A DNA stretch of 64,000 nucleotides from Streptomyces abikoensis. Its GTDB lineage: Bacteria; Actinomycetota; Actinomycetes; Streptomycetales; Streptomycetaceae. The stretch covers positions 310,001 through 374,000 of the forward strand of contig NZ_BMRT01000005.1 of assembly GCF_014648775.1 (NCBI RefSeq), in the 5' to 3' direction. Position 1 is the stretch's first letter, and each line of letters starts with the position of its first letter. The notes beneath the pieces were generated by a model, which did no database searches, was not told where the DNA came from, and saw only the letters and a program-made list of their open reading frames with translations. Positions 17,327-26,208 of this stretch are shown piece by piece. The position numbers were made by a program, and so were the translations under genes.

Positions 17327-17410
17327 ATGAGCGGCTGTCAGTGTGGTCCTGGGTGCTCGTGCGGCTGCCAGAACGGCGGCTCGTGCCAGTGCGGCGGAAG
17401 CTGCAGCTGA
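17327..17410 (+). CDS. 27-residue Cys-rich, metallothionein-like peptide
   Basis: An ATG preceded by GAGGGAGGAG opens a 27-codon frame ending in TGA. Eight of 27 residues are Cys, at positions 4, 6, 10, 12, 14, 20, 22 and 26. Five C-x-C pairs (4/6, 10/12, 12/14, 20/22 and the wider 22-26) sit among Gly, Ser and Gln, with no aromatic residue and no His. This is the composition of a metal-thiolate cluster protein such as fungal copper thioneins and mycobacterial MymT. It sits alone between phoU and a strong terminator, so it is probably transcribed on its own. Function as a Cu(I)/Zn(II) buffer is inferred. Confidence 0.78.
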   Translation: MSGCQCGPGCSCGCQNGGSCQCGGSCS

Positions 17411-17442
17411 CGACTCCACGCACGTCACTCACCTGTGGAGAA

Positions 17443-17481
17443 GGGCCCCCGCCCCCAGCCATCGGCTGCGGGCGGGGGCCC
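17443..17481. terminator. Bidirectional terminator between the Cys-rich peptide gene and gpmA
   Basis: 18-bp perfect stem (17443-17460 with 17464-17481) and a 3-nt loop between two convergent genes. Confidence 0.9.
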
Positions 17482-17498
17482 TGTCCCGTTCCACTGCG

Positions 17499-18260
17499 TT
17501 ACTTCTTCTTGCCCTGGTTCTTCACGGCCTCGATGGCGGCCTTGGCGGCCTCCGGGTCGAGGTACGTGCCGCCGGGGACGACCGGGCGGAAGTCGGCGTC
17601 GAGCTCGTAGGCGAGCGGGATGCCGGTCGGGATGTTCAGGCCCGCGATGTCGGCGTCGGAGATGCCGTCGAGGTGCTTGACCAGGGCGCGCAGCGAGTTG
17701 CCGTGCGCGGCGACCAGGACGGTGCGGCCGGCGAGCAGGTCCGGGACGATGCCGTCGTACCAGTACGGCAGCATGCGCGTGACGACGTCCTTGAGGCACT
17801 CGGTGCGCGGGCGCAGCTCGCTCGGGATCGAGGCGTAGCGCGGGTCGTCGCTCTGCGAGAACTCGGAGCCGTCCTCGAGGGCCGGCGGCGGGGTGTCGTA
17901 CGAACGGCGCCAGAGCATGAACTGCTCCTCGCCGAACTCGGCCAGGGTCTGGGCCTTGTCCTTGCCCTGGAGGGCGCCGTAGTGGCGCTCGTTCAGCCGC
18001 CAGGAGCGGTGGACGGGGATCCAGTGGCGGTCGGCGGCCTCCAGCGCGAGCTGCGCGGTGCGGATCGCGCGCTTCTGGAGGGACGTGTGGACCACGTCCG
18101 GGAGCAGGCCGGCGTCCTTGAGGAGCTCACCGCCCCGGACCGCCTCCTTCTCGCCCTTCTCGTTGAGGTTGACGTCCACCCAGCCGGTGAACAGGTTCTT
18201 CGCGTTCCATTCGCTCTCGCCGTGGCGGAGGAGGATCAGCTTGTACGGTGCGTCGGCCAT
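17499..18260 (-). CDS. gpmA: 2,3-bisphosphoglycerate-dependent phosphoglycerate mutase
   Basis: 253 residues from the ATG at 18260. The dPGM signature is LILLRHGESEWNAKNLFTGWVDVNLNEKGEKEA, with the phospho-His at position 13 in RHG. RRSYDTPPPAL, the acidic ERHYGALQGKDKA segment and the second catalytic His in LVAAHGNSLRALVKHLDGIS follow. It interconverts 3- and 2-phosphoglycerate in glycolysis. The C-terminus ends in Lys (NQGKKK). It faces the MFS gene at 18398 across a short divergent promoter. Confidence 0.95.
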   Translation of the reverse strand: MADAPYKLILLRHGESEWNAKNLFTGWVDVNLNEKGEKEAVRGGELLKDAGLLPDVVHTSLQKRAIRTAQLALEAADRHWIPVHRSWRLNERHYGALQGKDKAQTLAEFGEEQFMLWRRSYDTPPPALEDGSEFSQSDDPRYASIPSELRPRTECLKDVVTRMLPYWYDGIVPDLLAGRTVLVAAHGNSLRALVKHLDGISDADIAGLNIPTGIPLAYELDADFRPVVPGGTYLDPEAAKAAIEAVKNQGKKK

Positions 18261-18397
18261 GCCCTTGAGCGTAATCGACCGTGCGAGCGCCCCGCGCCCG
18301 GGACGATTGACGCCGATCGTCAATTGGATGGCGTGGACACGCTCATATCCGTAAGGTGCGGAGTGGCTTGGTACCACTTACCTTGGGGGGCGCGGAC

Positions 18398-19678
18398 ATG
18401 TCGGTCGCGAGTATCGGGAGGGCGGCGAGGCAGAGCGTCTCGGGGCTGCCCCGGGCGTTCTGGTGGCTGTGGACGTCCACCCTGATCAACCGGATGGGCG
18501 CCTTCGTCGCCACGTTCCTGGCGCTCTACCTGACCGTCGACCGGGGCTACTCCGCCTCCTACGCCGGTCTCGTCGCCGCGCTGCACGGGCTCGGCCAGGT
18601 CGTCTCCTCCCTGGGCGCCGGGGTGATGACCGACCGGCTCGGCCGGCGTCCCACGCTGCTGATCGCCCAGCTGTCCACCGCCGCGACCGTGGCACTGCTC
18701 GGCTTCGTCCAGCAGCCCGCCGCGATCGCGGCCGTCGCCTTCCTGGTGGGCGTGGCCAGCAACGCCTCCCGCCCGGCCGTGCAGGCGATGATGGCCGACA
18801 TCGTCGCCCCCGAGGACCGCGTCCGCGCCTTCGCGCTCAACTACTGGGCCATCAACCTGGGCTTCGCGTTCTCCTCGCTCGCGGCCGGTGCCATCGCCCA
18901 GTACAGCTATCTGATCGGCTTCCTCGGCGAGGCCGTCCTGACGCTCGTCTGCGCGATTCTGGTCTTCCTCAAGCTCCCCGAGACCCGCCCCGAGCCGGTT
19001 CCCGGCGGGGACGGCGCGTCCGGCGAGCCCCCGGTCGGGCTGGGGACGGTGCTGCGCGACCGTCGCTTCATGGGCGTCGTCGGGCTGTCGTTCCTGATGG
19101 CCCTGATCTTCATGCAGCACTCGGTGGCCCTGCCGGTGGCCATGGGCGAGGCCGGCTTCTCCAGCGCCGACTACGGCATGGTCATCGCCGTCAACGGCGT
19201 CCTGATCGTCGCCCTCCAGATCCCCGTGACCCGCTTCATCGAGCACCGCGACCCCCAGCGGCTGCTCGTGATCTCCGCCCTGCTGGCCGGCTACGGCTTC
19301 GGGCTCACCGCCTTCGCGGGCTCGCTGGGCGTGTACGCGCTGACCATCTGCGTCTGGACGCTGGCGGAGATCGTGAACTCGCCGACGCAGATGGGGCTCG
19401 TCGTGCGGCTCTCCCCCGTCCAGGGACGGGGGCGCTACCAGGGCGTCTACACCCTGTCGTGGTCCCTCGCCGCGCTGATCGCCCCGCTGGCGGGCGGCTT
19501 CGTGATCGACGAGTTCGGGGCGGCCGTGCTGTGGACGGGGTGCGCGGTCGTCGGCTCGGTGGCGGCCGCGGGGTACTGGCTGCTGATGCGCGGCCTCCCC
19601 GCGGAGAGCGCCGTCGGCGCGGCGGAGCCGGCCGCCGAGGCCGAGACCGAGACCGAGACCGAGGCGGCGTCGGCCTGA
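18398..19678 (+). CDS. MFS transporter (drug-efflux type, 12 helices)
   Basis: 426 residues from the ATG at 18398. The MFS motif A between helices 2 and 3 reads GAGVMTDRLGRRPTLL, and NRMGAFVATFLALYL opens helix 1. The second half starts at RRFMGVVGLSFLMALIFM. It resembles the MDR-type (DHA1) exporters. The tail carries Glu-Thr repeats (AETETETETEAASA) from a short gagacc tandem repeat. The cargo is unknown. It converges on the YbjN gene with 19 bp between stops. Confidence 0.85.
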   Translation: MSVASIGRAARQSVSGLPRAFWWLWTSTLINRMGAFVATFLALYLTVDRGYSASYAGLVAALHGLGQVVSSLGAGVMTDRLGRRPTLLIAQLSTAATVALLGFVQQPAAIAAVAFLVGVASNASRPAVQAMMADIVAPEDRVRAFALNYWAINLGFAFSSLAAGAIAQYSYLIGFLGEAVLTLVCAILVFLKLPETRPEPVPGGDGASGEPPVGLGTVLRDRRFMGVVGLSFLMALIFMQHSVALPVAMGEAGFSSADYGMVIAVNGVLIVALQIPVTRFIEHRDPQRLLVISALLAGYGFGLTAFAGSLGVYALTICVWTLAEIVNSPTQMGLVVRLSPVQGRGRYQGVYTLSWSLAALIAPLAGGFVIDEFGAAVLWTGCAVVGSVAAAGYWLLMRGLPAESAVGAAEPAAEAETETETEAASA

Positions 19679-19697
19679 CGCCCGGTGGGGCGGCGCG

Positions 19698-20213
19698 CTA
19701 CGGCGTCGGCTCGTCGCGCGTCAGGCGGGCGAACGCGTCGAGGTTGCGCGTCGACTCGCCGCGCGCCGTGCGCCACGCGTACTCCTTGCGGATCGCGCTG
19801 GCGAAACCCATCTCCAGCAGCGTGTTGAAGCTGCCGTCCGCGTGTTCCAGGACCTGCCCCAGGATGCGGTCGACCTCCTCGGGCGTCACCGCCGCGAGCG
19901 GCAGCCGCCCGACGAGATAGACGTCCCCGAGCCGGTCGACGGCGTACGCGAGCCCGTAGAGGCGCGTGTTGCGCTCCAGCAGCCAGCGGTGCACGGCGGC
20001 GTGGTTCTCGTCGGGGCACCGGACGACGAAGGCGTTGACGGACAGCGAGTGGTTGCCGACGACCAGGGAGACGGTCGTCGACAGCTTGCGCGTGCCGGGG
20101 AGCTTGACGACGTACGTGCCGTCGGAGCCGGCCGGGCTCTCCCATTCGAGGCCCGCGTCGCGGAGCGCGTGCTCGATGGTGGTCTTCGCGTCGGTGGTCT
20201 TCGCATCGGACAT
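19698..20213 (-). CDS. YbjN-domain protein
   Basis: 171 residues. Sequence features are a short polar start (MSDAKTTDAKTTIEHAL), then WESPAGSDGTYVVKLPGTRKLSTTVSLVVGNHSLSVNAFVVRCPDENHAAVHRWLLERNTRLYGLAYAVDRLGDVYLVGRLPL. This is the YbjN/type III chaperone-like fold found throughout actinobacteria. The molecular role is not known. In Streptomyces it is commonly placed near mshA, as here. Confidence 0.85.
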   Translation of the reverse strand: MSDAKTTDAKTTIEHALRDAGLEWESPAGSDGTYVVKLPGTRKLSTTVSLVVGNHSLSVNAFVVRCPDENHAAVHRWLLERNTRLYGLAYAVDRLGDVYLVGRLPLAAVTPEEVDRILGQVLEHADGSFNTLLEMGFASAIRKEYAWRTARGESTRNLDAFARLTRDEPTP

Positions 20214-20338
20214 GAGCCGAGCGTAGGCGACGCCCCGGGGCCCGGCGCGGGGCGGGCGTACCGACCCCGCCGGGAACCGGCGGAAACCCGGCCCCGGCCA
20301 CCGGCACCTGTTGCGGTTTCGGCAAAAAAGTTAGGGGT

Positions 20339-21769
20339 ATGTTGCCACCCGCTCCGACTATGTCGCCCATGACCACGACATCCCCGGCCCCCTCGGCCAC
20401 CCCACCCGTACTGAGCGCGCGCAGGCGCTGGACCGTGCTCGTCGTCTGCGCGCTGAGCATGTTCCTCGTCGGCCTGGACACCACGATCGTGAACGTGGGC
20501 CTGCCCGGGATCGGACGCGGGCTGGGCGTGGGAACGCGCGCCCTGGAGTGGGTCGTCGACGCCTACACCGTCGTCCTGGCCGCCCTCCTCATCGCGTCCG
20601 GCGCGCTCGCGGACCGGTTCGGGCGGAAGCGCGTGTTCCAGGCCGGGCTGGGCGTCTTCGGGGTGGCGTCGCTCGCGTGCGCGGTGGCGCCGTCGCTCGG
20701 GTTCCTCGTGGCGGCACGGGCCGTTCAGGGGGTGGGGGCCTCGATGCTGAGTCCCGTGGCGCTGGCGATCGTCGTGAACGCGATGCCGGACCCCCGGGAG
20801 CGGGCCCGGGCGATCGGTGTGTGGGCGGCGGTGTTCGGGCTGAGCATGGCGGCGGGGCCGGTCGCGGGCGGGGGGCTCATCGCGGCGTTCGGCTGGCGGT
20901 CGGTGTTCTGGGTCAACGGGCCGGTCGTCGTCGCCGCGCTCGTCCTGGTCGCGGTGTTCGTACCGGAGTCCCGGGGCGAGCGGGCCCGGCGACTCGATCT
21001 GCCCGGTCAGGCGCTGCTCACGGCCGCCCTGGGCCTGTCGGTCGGCGTGCTCATCGAAGGTCCCCGCATCGGCTGGACGTCGCCCCTGGCGCTGGCCGGC
21101 TACGCCCTGATCGTCGTCACGGCGGCCGGGTTCGTACGCGTCGAACTGCGGCGGCCCGAGCCCCTGATGGAGCTCGGACTCTTCCGGCGGCCGCCCTTCG
21201 CCATGGCGGCGCTCGGCGCCGTGGCGGTGTTCGTCGCGCTGAACGTGACCCTGCTGCTCACCACGTTCCACCTCCAGCACGCCCGCGGCTGGACGCCGCT
21301 CGCGGCCGGCACGGCGGCCCTGCCCCTGGCGCTCGGGGCCACCGTGTGCGCGCCGTGGTCCGGCGCCCTGGTGGGGCGGGCCGGGCCGCGACGGCCGCTC
21401 GTCCTCGCGGGCGGCTTCCTCACCGCCGGCGGGCTGTGCATGGTGGGGCTCGGCGGGGGCGCGAGCGCCCTGCCGGTCCTGCTCGCGTATCTGCTCATCG
21501 GCATCGGGTTCGGCTTCGCCAACGCGCCGATCACCAACACCGCGGTCGGCGGGCTGCCGCCGTCCCGTGCCGGGGTGGCCGGGGCGATCACCTCCACCGC
21601 GCGGCAGGTCGGTTCGGCGGTCGGCATCGCGATCGCGGGCGGCCTGGTCTCGGGCGTCGGACCCGCCGGTCTCGCCGGGGCGTCCCGGCCGGGGTGGCTG
21701 CTCGTGACGGCCTGCGGGCTGTTCCTCTTCGCCGTGGCGCGGGCCTCCCGGCCGACGTCACGGGCCTGA
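20339..21769 (+). CDS. MFS transporter, EmrB/QacA-like multidrug exporter
   Basis: 476 residues with about 14 hydrophobic helices. The DHA2 motif LDTTIVNVGLPGIGRGLG (motif D1) is in helix 1, with RFGRKRVFQAGLG (motif A) and GWRSVFWVNGP (after helix 5). The start is uncertain: ATG codons at 20339, 20360 and 20369 are in frame and none has a well-spaced ribosome site. Exported substrate unknown. No TetR neighbour is visible; the gene faces away from ybjN across a 125-bp gap. Confidence 0.85.
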   Translation: MLPPAPTMSPMTTTSPAPSATPPVLSARRRWTVLVVCALSMFLVGLDTTIVNVGLPGIGRGLGVGTRALEWVVDAYTVVLAALLIASGALADRFGRKRVFQAGLGVFGVASLACAVAPSLGFLVAARAVQGVGASMLSPVALAIVVNAMPDPRERARAIGVWAAVFGLSMAAGPVAGGGLIAAFGWRSVFWVNGPVVVAALVLVAVFVPESRGERARRLDLPGQALLTAALGLSVGVLIEGPRIGWTSPLALAGYALIVVTAAGFVRVELRRPEPLMELGLFRRPPFAMAALGAVAVFVALNVTLLLTTFHLQHARGWTPLAAGTAALPLALGATVCAPWSGALVGRAGPRRPLVLAGGFLTAGGLCMVGLGGGASALPVLLAYLLIGIGFGFANAPITNTAVGGLPPSRAGVAGAITSTARQVGSAVGIAIAGGLVSGVGPAGLAGASRPGWLLVTACGLFLFAVARASRPTSRA

Positions 21770-21791
21770 GGCCACGGGGCCGTAGGAACGC

Positions 21792-23153
21792 TCAGACGTG
21801 GGCCGACCGCGAGCGTCGGCGGCGCTCCGCGATCGCGGCCGTGTAGACGTCCGCGGTCGCGGTCGCGGCCGCGCCCCAGCCGAAGGAGCGGGCGTGGTCG
21901 GCGGCGGCCGCGCCCATCCGGTCGGCCAGGCCCCGGTCGTCGGCGAAGCGGGCGAGCGCGGTGGCGTAGTCGGCCGGGTCGTGGCCGTCGACGAGGAAGC
22001 CGCTGACCCCGTCCCGCACCGCCACGGGCAGGCCGCCGACCGCCGCCGCGACGACGGGCGTGGCGCACGCCTGTGCCTCGACGGCGACGAGGCCGAAGGA
22101 CTCGCTGTACGAGGGCATGACCAGCACGGACGCGGCCCGGTACCAGTCGGCGAGGCGGTCCTGGCCGACGGGCGGGCGGAAGCGGACGACGTCGGCGATG
22201 CCCAGCCGGGCCGCCAGCTTCTGGAGGCCCTCGGGCTTGGCGAGGCCGCTGCCGCTGGGACCGCCGACCACGGGGACGACGATGCGCGAGCGCAGCTCCG
22301 GGCGCCGGTCCAGCAGCACCGCGACAGCGCGCAGCAGCACGTCCGGGGCCTTGAGGGGCTGGATGCGTCCGGCGAAGAGCGGTATCAGGGCGTCGGCGGG
22401 CAGATCCAGCCGCTCACGGGCGGCGGCCCGGCCGCCCGCCGGGCGGAAGCGGTCGAGGTTGACGCCGGGGTGGACGACGGCGACCCGCTCCGGGTCCGCG
22501 TCGTAGTGGTGGACGAGCTCGTCGGCCTCGCCCCGGGTGTTGGCGATGAGCCGGTCGGCGGCGCGGACGATCTGGGTCTCGCCGATGACGCGGGCCGCGG
22601 GCTCGGGGGTGTCGCCGGCGGCGAGCGCGGCGTTCTTCACCTTGGCCATGGTGTGCATGGCGTGGACGAGCGGGACGCCCCAGCGCTCGGCGGCGAGCCA
22701 GCCGACGTGGCCGGAGAGCCAGTAGTGGGAGTGGACGAGGTCGTAGTAGCCGGGGCGGTGGCCCGCCCAGGCGCGCATGACGCCGTGGGTGAAGGCGCAC
22801 AGCTGGGCGGGGAGCTCCTCCTTGGCCAGGCCCTCGTACGGGCCGGCGTCGATGTGCCGCACCAGGACGCCGGGGGCCAGCTCCACGGTGGGCGGGAGGG
22901 CGGCGGTGGTGGCCCGGGTGAAGATCTCCACCTCGATGTCGATCTCCGCGAGGCGCTTGGCGAGCTCGACGATGTAGACGTTCATCCCGCCCGCGTCGCC
23001 CGTGCCGGGCTGGTGGAGCGGGGAGGTGTGCACGCTGAGCATGGCCACGCGGCGCGGGCGCCGGGGGGCGCCGAGGCGCCGGAGCTGGGGCTTGGGGAAG
23101 TGGCCGAGCGTACGGCCACGGCGGGCGCCGAGCCGGGATGCGTACTGGCTCAC
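21792..23153 (-). CDS. mshA: D-inositol-3-phosphate glycosyltransferase (mycothiol step 1)
   Basis: 453 residues from the GTG at 23153, chosen for GGAGG at 7-nt spacing. It has a basic Arg-rich N-terminus, then the GT4 donor/acceptor region RVAMLSVHTSPLHQPGTGDAGGMNVYIVELAKRLAE, which is diagnostic for MshA. HSHYWLSG, HTMAKVKN, VVHPGVNLDRF and the nucleotide-sugar site PSYSESFGLVAVEAQACATPVVAA follow. It links GlcNAc from UDP-GlcNAc to inositol-3-phosphate, the first step of mycothiol. The last step gene, mshD, is 7 kb away. Confidence 0.95.
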   Translation of the reverse strand: MSQYASRLGARRGRTLGHFPKPQLRRLGAPRRPRRVAMLSVHTSPLHQPGTGDAGGMNVYIVELAKRLAEIDIEVEIFTRATTAALPPTVELAPGVLVRHIDAGPYEGLAKEELPAQLCAFTHGVMRAWAGHRPGYYDLVHSHYWLSGHVGWLAAERWGVPLVHAMHTMAKVKNAALAAGDTPEPAARVIGETQIVRAADRLIANTRGEADELVHHYDADPERVAVVHPGVNLDRFRPAGGRAAARERLDLPADALIPLFAGRIQPLKAPDVLLRAVAVLLDRRPELRSRIVVPVVGGPSGSGLAKPEGLQKLAARLGIADVVRFRPPVGQDRLADWYRAASVLVMPSYSESFGLVAVEAQACATPVVAAAVGGLPVAVRDGVSGFLVDGHDPADYATALARFADDRGLADRMGAAAADHARSFGWGAAATATADVYTAAIAERRRRSRSAHV

Positions 23154-23284
23154 CGTGTGTCCTCCGTCCGCCCGCTGAGGGACCGTCCCTGGGGCGTCCA
23201 TCGCCTGTCCGACGGTGCAACGCCGGACGGACCGGCTCCCATTTCCCCTTTACCAAACAGTGACGCAAAGCCCTGGTCAAATCG

Positions 23285-24469
23285 CTACGCCCGTCCTCGT
23301 GCGAGGGCCGTCCCGACCGCCAGCTGGGCCGCCGCCGTACCCAGTAGCAGGGCCATGGGGGCGGTCCAGCCGCCGGTGGCGGAGTGCAGCAGGCCCACGG
23401 CGAGCGGGCCGAGCGCGGCCAGCAGATAGCCGAGGGACTGGGAGAGCGTGGACAGCGCCGTGGTCTGCGCCGGCCCGCTGCCGCTCCGCGCGATCACGGC
23501 GAGGACCAGCGGGAACGAGCACAGCCCCAGCCCCACCAGCACCGCCCACACCAGGGGCAGCGCCATGGGCGCCACCAGCAGCCCGGCGAAGCCCACGAGC
23601 ATCGCCGCCGAGACGCCCGCGAACGCCCCGCGCAGCCCCGCCGGGCCCTTGGCCAGGGCCAGCACCGCGAAGGACACCGGTATGCCCACGGCCTGGGCGA
23701 CCGCCAGCACGACGCCCGCCGCGCCCTCGGACATGCCGTGGCCGGAGAGCAACGAGGGCAGCCAGCCGGTGATGGCGTAGGCGTTGAGCGCCTGAAGGCC
23801 GAAATAGGCGGTGACCAGCGCGCCGAGGCGGGTGCGGGCCATGGCCCAGGGCGAGATCCGGTCCGTCGGCTCTGTCGCCGGGGCAGCACCCGGCGTCCGT
23901 ATGCCCGTCCGGGCGGCCCACACGACCGTCGCCGCCAGCGCGGGCAGCGCCCACACGGCGAGGCCCAGCGACGGCGAGCCCACGGCCCCGGCCACGGGGA
24001 CGGCCACGGCGGAGGCGAGCGTCGCGCCCAGGGCGAGGGTGGTGGTGTAGAGGCCGGTGATCAGGCCGACGCGCTCGGGGAAGTGGGTGCGCACGAGCGT
24101 CGGCAGCAGGACGTTGCACAGCGCGAGCCCGGACATCCCCAGCACGGTGCCGGCGAGCAGCGCCCACGTGGCAGGCACGGCCCGCACCGCCAGCCCGGCG
24201 GTCAGCGCGACGACGGCCGCGAGGACCGTGCGCTCGGCGCCGAGCCGACGGGCCAGGGCGCCCGTACCGGCGCCGGCGGCGGCGAAGCAGAGCGACGGCA
24301 GCGTGGGCAGCAGCGCCGCGACGAGCGGCGAGAAGCCGAGGTCGGCGCGGAGGGCGTCCAGGAGGGCGGCGGCGCTGCTGATGCCGAGGCGGAGGTTGAG
24401 GGCGATGAGGAGGACGGCGGCGATGGAGGTGAGGAGGCCGGTGCGGGTGGAAGGGAGGGCAGTGGACAC
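23285..24469 (-). CDS. MFS transporter, CynX/NimT-like
   Basis: 394 residues from the GTG at 24469. The start LLTSIAAVLLIALNLRLGISSAAALLDALRADLGFSPLVAALLPTLPSLCFAAAG, with the conserved N-L-R, is typical of CynX/NimT-type (cyanate, 2-nitroimidazole) transporters. About 12 helices are present. No ribosome site is seen at the GTG. It is divergent from the GntR gene at 24554. The shared 84-bp space carries seven tandem heptamers, so GntR regulation of this exporter is the simplest idea. Confidence 0.82.
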   Translation of the reverse strand: MSTALPSTRTGLLTSIAAVLLIALNLRLGISSAAALLDALRADLGFSPLVAALLPTLPSLCFAAAGAGTGALARRLGAERTVLAAVVALTAGLAVRAVPATWALLAGTVLGMSGLALCNVLLPTLVRTHFPERVGLITGLYTTTLALGATLASAVAVPVAGAVGSPSLGLAVWALPALAATVVWAARTGIRTPGAAPATEPTDRISPWAMARTRLGALVTAYFGLQALNAYAITGWLPSLLSGHGMSEGAAGVVLAVAQAVGIPVSFAVLALAKGPAGLRGAFAGVSAAMLVGFAGLLVAPMALPLVWAVLVGLGLCSFPLVLAVIARSGSGPAQTTALSTLSQSLGYLLAALGPLAVGLLHSATGGWTAPMALLLGTAAAQLAVGTALARGRA

Positions 24470-24476
24470 GGCAGCA

Positions 24477-24525
24477 AACGTAAGACGTCCGACGTTTGAT
24501 GTCCAACGTGAGACGTGCGATGTGC
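24477..24525. promoter_or_regulatory. Seven tandem 7-bp repeats (RAYGTNN) between MFS and GntR genes
   Basis: aacgtaa, gacgtcc, gacgttt, gatgtcc, aacgtga, gacgtgc and gatgtgc run in exact 7-bp register over 49 bp. They start 8 bp upstream of the MFS start codon and end 28 bp before the GntR start. The array also contains the inverted pair aaacgt/acgttt (24476-24481 and 24492-24497). It occupies the whole divergent promoter. Confidence 0.85.
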
Positions 24526-24553
24526 TCTCCCGGCCAGCCGGTACCGTGGCCGC

Positions 24554-25273
24554 ATGACCGCCGAACCCGCCGACCCCGCCCTCGAACCGGTGCGCCGCCC
24601 GGCGCTCTCCGACGAGGTCATCGAACGGATCCGGGCCCGGATCGCCTCCGGCGACTGGCCCGTCGGCAGCCGCATCCCGCCGGAGCCCGAGCTGATGCGC
24701 CGGCTCCAGGTCGCGCGCGGCACCGTCCGCGAGGCCGTGCGCGCGCTCGCCCACACCGGGCTGCTGGAGGTGCGGCGCGGCGACGGCACGTACGTCAAGG
24801 CCAAGAGCGAGCTCTCCGGCGCGGTGACCCGCCTCTACGGCGGCAGCGACCTCGGCCAGCTCCTGGAGGTGCGCGAGGGGCTGGACGCGCAGGCCGCCCG
24901 CCTCGCCGCCGCCCGCGCCGACGACACCGCGCTCGACGCCCTCGCCGACGCGCTGCGGCGGCGCGCCGCCGCGTGGGAGGCCGGGGACTTCGACGCGTGG
25001 GTCACCGCCGACTGGGACTTCCACGCGGGCGTCGCCGACGCCTCCGGCAACGCGCTCCTCGCCGAGCTCTACCACAACCTCGCCGGGCCGCTGCGGACGG
25101 CCATGGCCGAGGCATGGTCCACGTCCGGCTTCCAGGGCGCGGACCCCGTCGGGCACGAGACCCTGCTGGCCGCGCTGCGCGAGCGCGACCCCGCCGAGGC
25201 GGGGCGGCAGGCCGCCGCGAACGTCTCCGACACGCGGGCGTGGGACGAGGGCGAGGGCTCCCGGCGTGGCTAG
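24554..25273 (+). CDS. GntR-family (FadR subfamily) transcription regulator
   Basis: 239 residues. The N-terminal winged helix reads LSDEVIERIRARIASGDWPVGSRIPPEPELMRRLQVARGTVREAVRALAHTGLLEVRRGDGTYV. The C-terminal FCD-type all-helical ligand domain follows (EVREGLDAQAARLAAARAD, DWDFHAGVADASGNALLAELY, HETLLAALRERD), with the Asp/His metal-ligand pattern of that family. It probably controls the divergent MFS gene and itself. The downstream methyltransferase gene overlaps its end by 8 bp, so the two are cotranscribed. Confidence 0.9.
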   Translation: MTAEPADPALEPVRRPALSDEVIERIRARIASGDWPVGSRIPPEPELMRRLQVARGTVREAVRALAHTGLLEVRRGDGTYVKAKSELSGAVTRLYGGSDLGQLLEVREGLDAQAARLAAARADDTALDALADALRRRAAAWEAGDFDAWVTADWDFHAGVADASGNALLAELYHNLAGPLRTAMAEAWSTSGFQGADPVGHETLLAALRERDPAEAGRQAAANVSDTRAWDEGEGSRRG

Positions 25274-26066
25274 GCCCTCCCGCCCCATCGGCTCGGCCAC
25301 CCGCGGCACCACCAACCCCAACCGGCTCCGCCGCATGGACCGCTGGATCGCCGCCACCCACGCCCCCGCCCTGCGGCGCTCCGCCGACCCCGTCGCCGTC
25401 GACCTCGGCTACGGCGCCGCGCCGTGGACGGCCGTCGAGTTGCTCGGACGGCTGCGCACGGTGCGGGCGGACGCGGAGGTCGTGGGCATCGAGATCGACC
25501 CGGCGCGGGTCGCGGCGGCCAAGCCGTACGAACGCGACGGGCTGAGCTTCGCCCACGGGGGCTTCGAGGTCCCCCTGCCCGGGGGCACCGGGCGGCGGGC
25601 GCTGCTGATCCGCGCGGCGAACGTGCTGCGGCAGTACGACGAGGGCGAGGTCGCGGCCGTCTGGGCACGGCTGTGCGGGCGGCTGGCGCCGGACGGGCTG
25701 CTCGTCGAGGGCACGTGCGACGAGATCGGGCGCCGGCACGTGTGGGTGGCGCTGGGGCCGGAGGGGCCGCGCACCCTTACGTTCGCCGCTCGGCTCGGCT
25801 CCTTGGGCACCCCGTCGGACCTCGCCGAACGGCTGCCGAAGGCGTTGATCCACCGGAACGTTCCGGGGGAGGCGGTGCACGCGTTCCTGCGGGACTTCGA
25901 CCGGGCGTGGGCGGGGTTCGCCCCGTACGGGGCGCTGAGTGCGCGGCAGCGGTGGATGCGGTGTGCGGATGCGTTGCGGGGGGACTGGCCGGTGGTGGAC
26001 GGGCCGGGCCGTTGGCGACAGGGGGAGCTGACCGTCCGCTGGGACGCGCTGGCGCCGGGTGGGTGA
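25266..26066 (+). CDS. Class I SAM-dependent methyltransferase-like protein
   Basis: 266 residues from a GTG that overlaps the gntR stop (8 bp). The Rossmann SAM motif I is VAVDLGYGAAPWTAVEL, followed by the acidic ribose-binding segment VVGIEIDPARVAAAK and LIRAANVLRQYDEGEVAAVWARLCGRLAPDGLLVEGTCDEIGRRHVWV. The substrate cannot be told. Coupling to a GntR gene suggests a shared inducer or detoxification role with the exporter; this is inference. Confidence 0.8.
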   Translation: MARPSRPIGSATRGTTNPNRLRRMDRWIAATHAPALRRSADPVAVDLGYGAAPWTAVELLGRLRTVRADAEVVGIEIDPARVAAAKPYERDGLSFAHGGFEVPLPGGTGRRALLIRAANVLRQYDEGEVAAVWARLCGRLAPDGLLVEGTCDEIGRRHVWVALGPEGPRTLTFAARLGSLGTPSDLAERLPKALIHRNVPGEAVHAFLRDFDRAWAGFAPYGALSARQRWMRCADALRGDWPVVDGPGRWRQGELTVRWDALAPGG

Positions 26067-26089
26067 CCCGGGGGGGGGAGGGTGCCCCA

Positions 26090-26192
26090 GTCCCGCCCTT
26101 TCTCCCCCAGCTACCGCTGGGAGGTGCCCCCAGTTTCCTGGGGCTCCGCCCCAGACCCCGCGCCTCAAACGCCGGCGGGGCTGAATTTGTCG
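26090..26192. repeat. Intergenic repeat, family B, partial copy
   Basis: Segments tcccgcccttt, ttcctggggctccgcccc, agacccc and ctcaaacgccggcggggctga match the left arm and centre of the element at 52474-52618 in the same order. An extra hairpin (cccccagctaccgctgggaggtg) is inserted. It fills the 142-bp gap between the convergent methyltransferase and Nudix genes. Confidence 0.75.
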
Positions 26193-26208
26193 CCCGGGCG
26201 GGCTGAAT

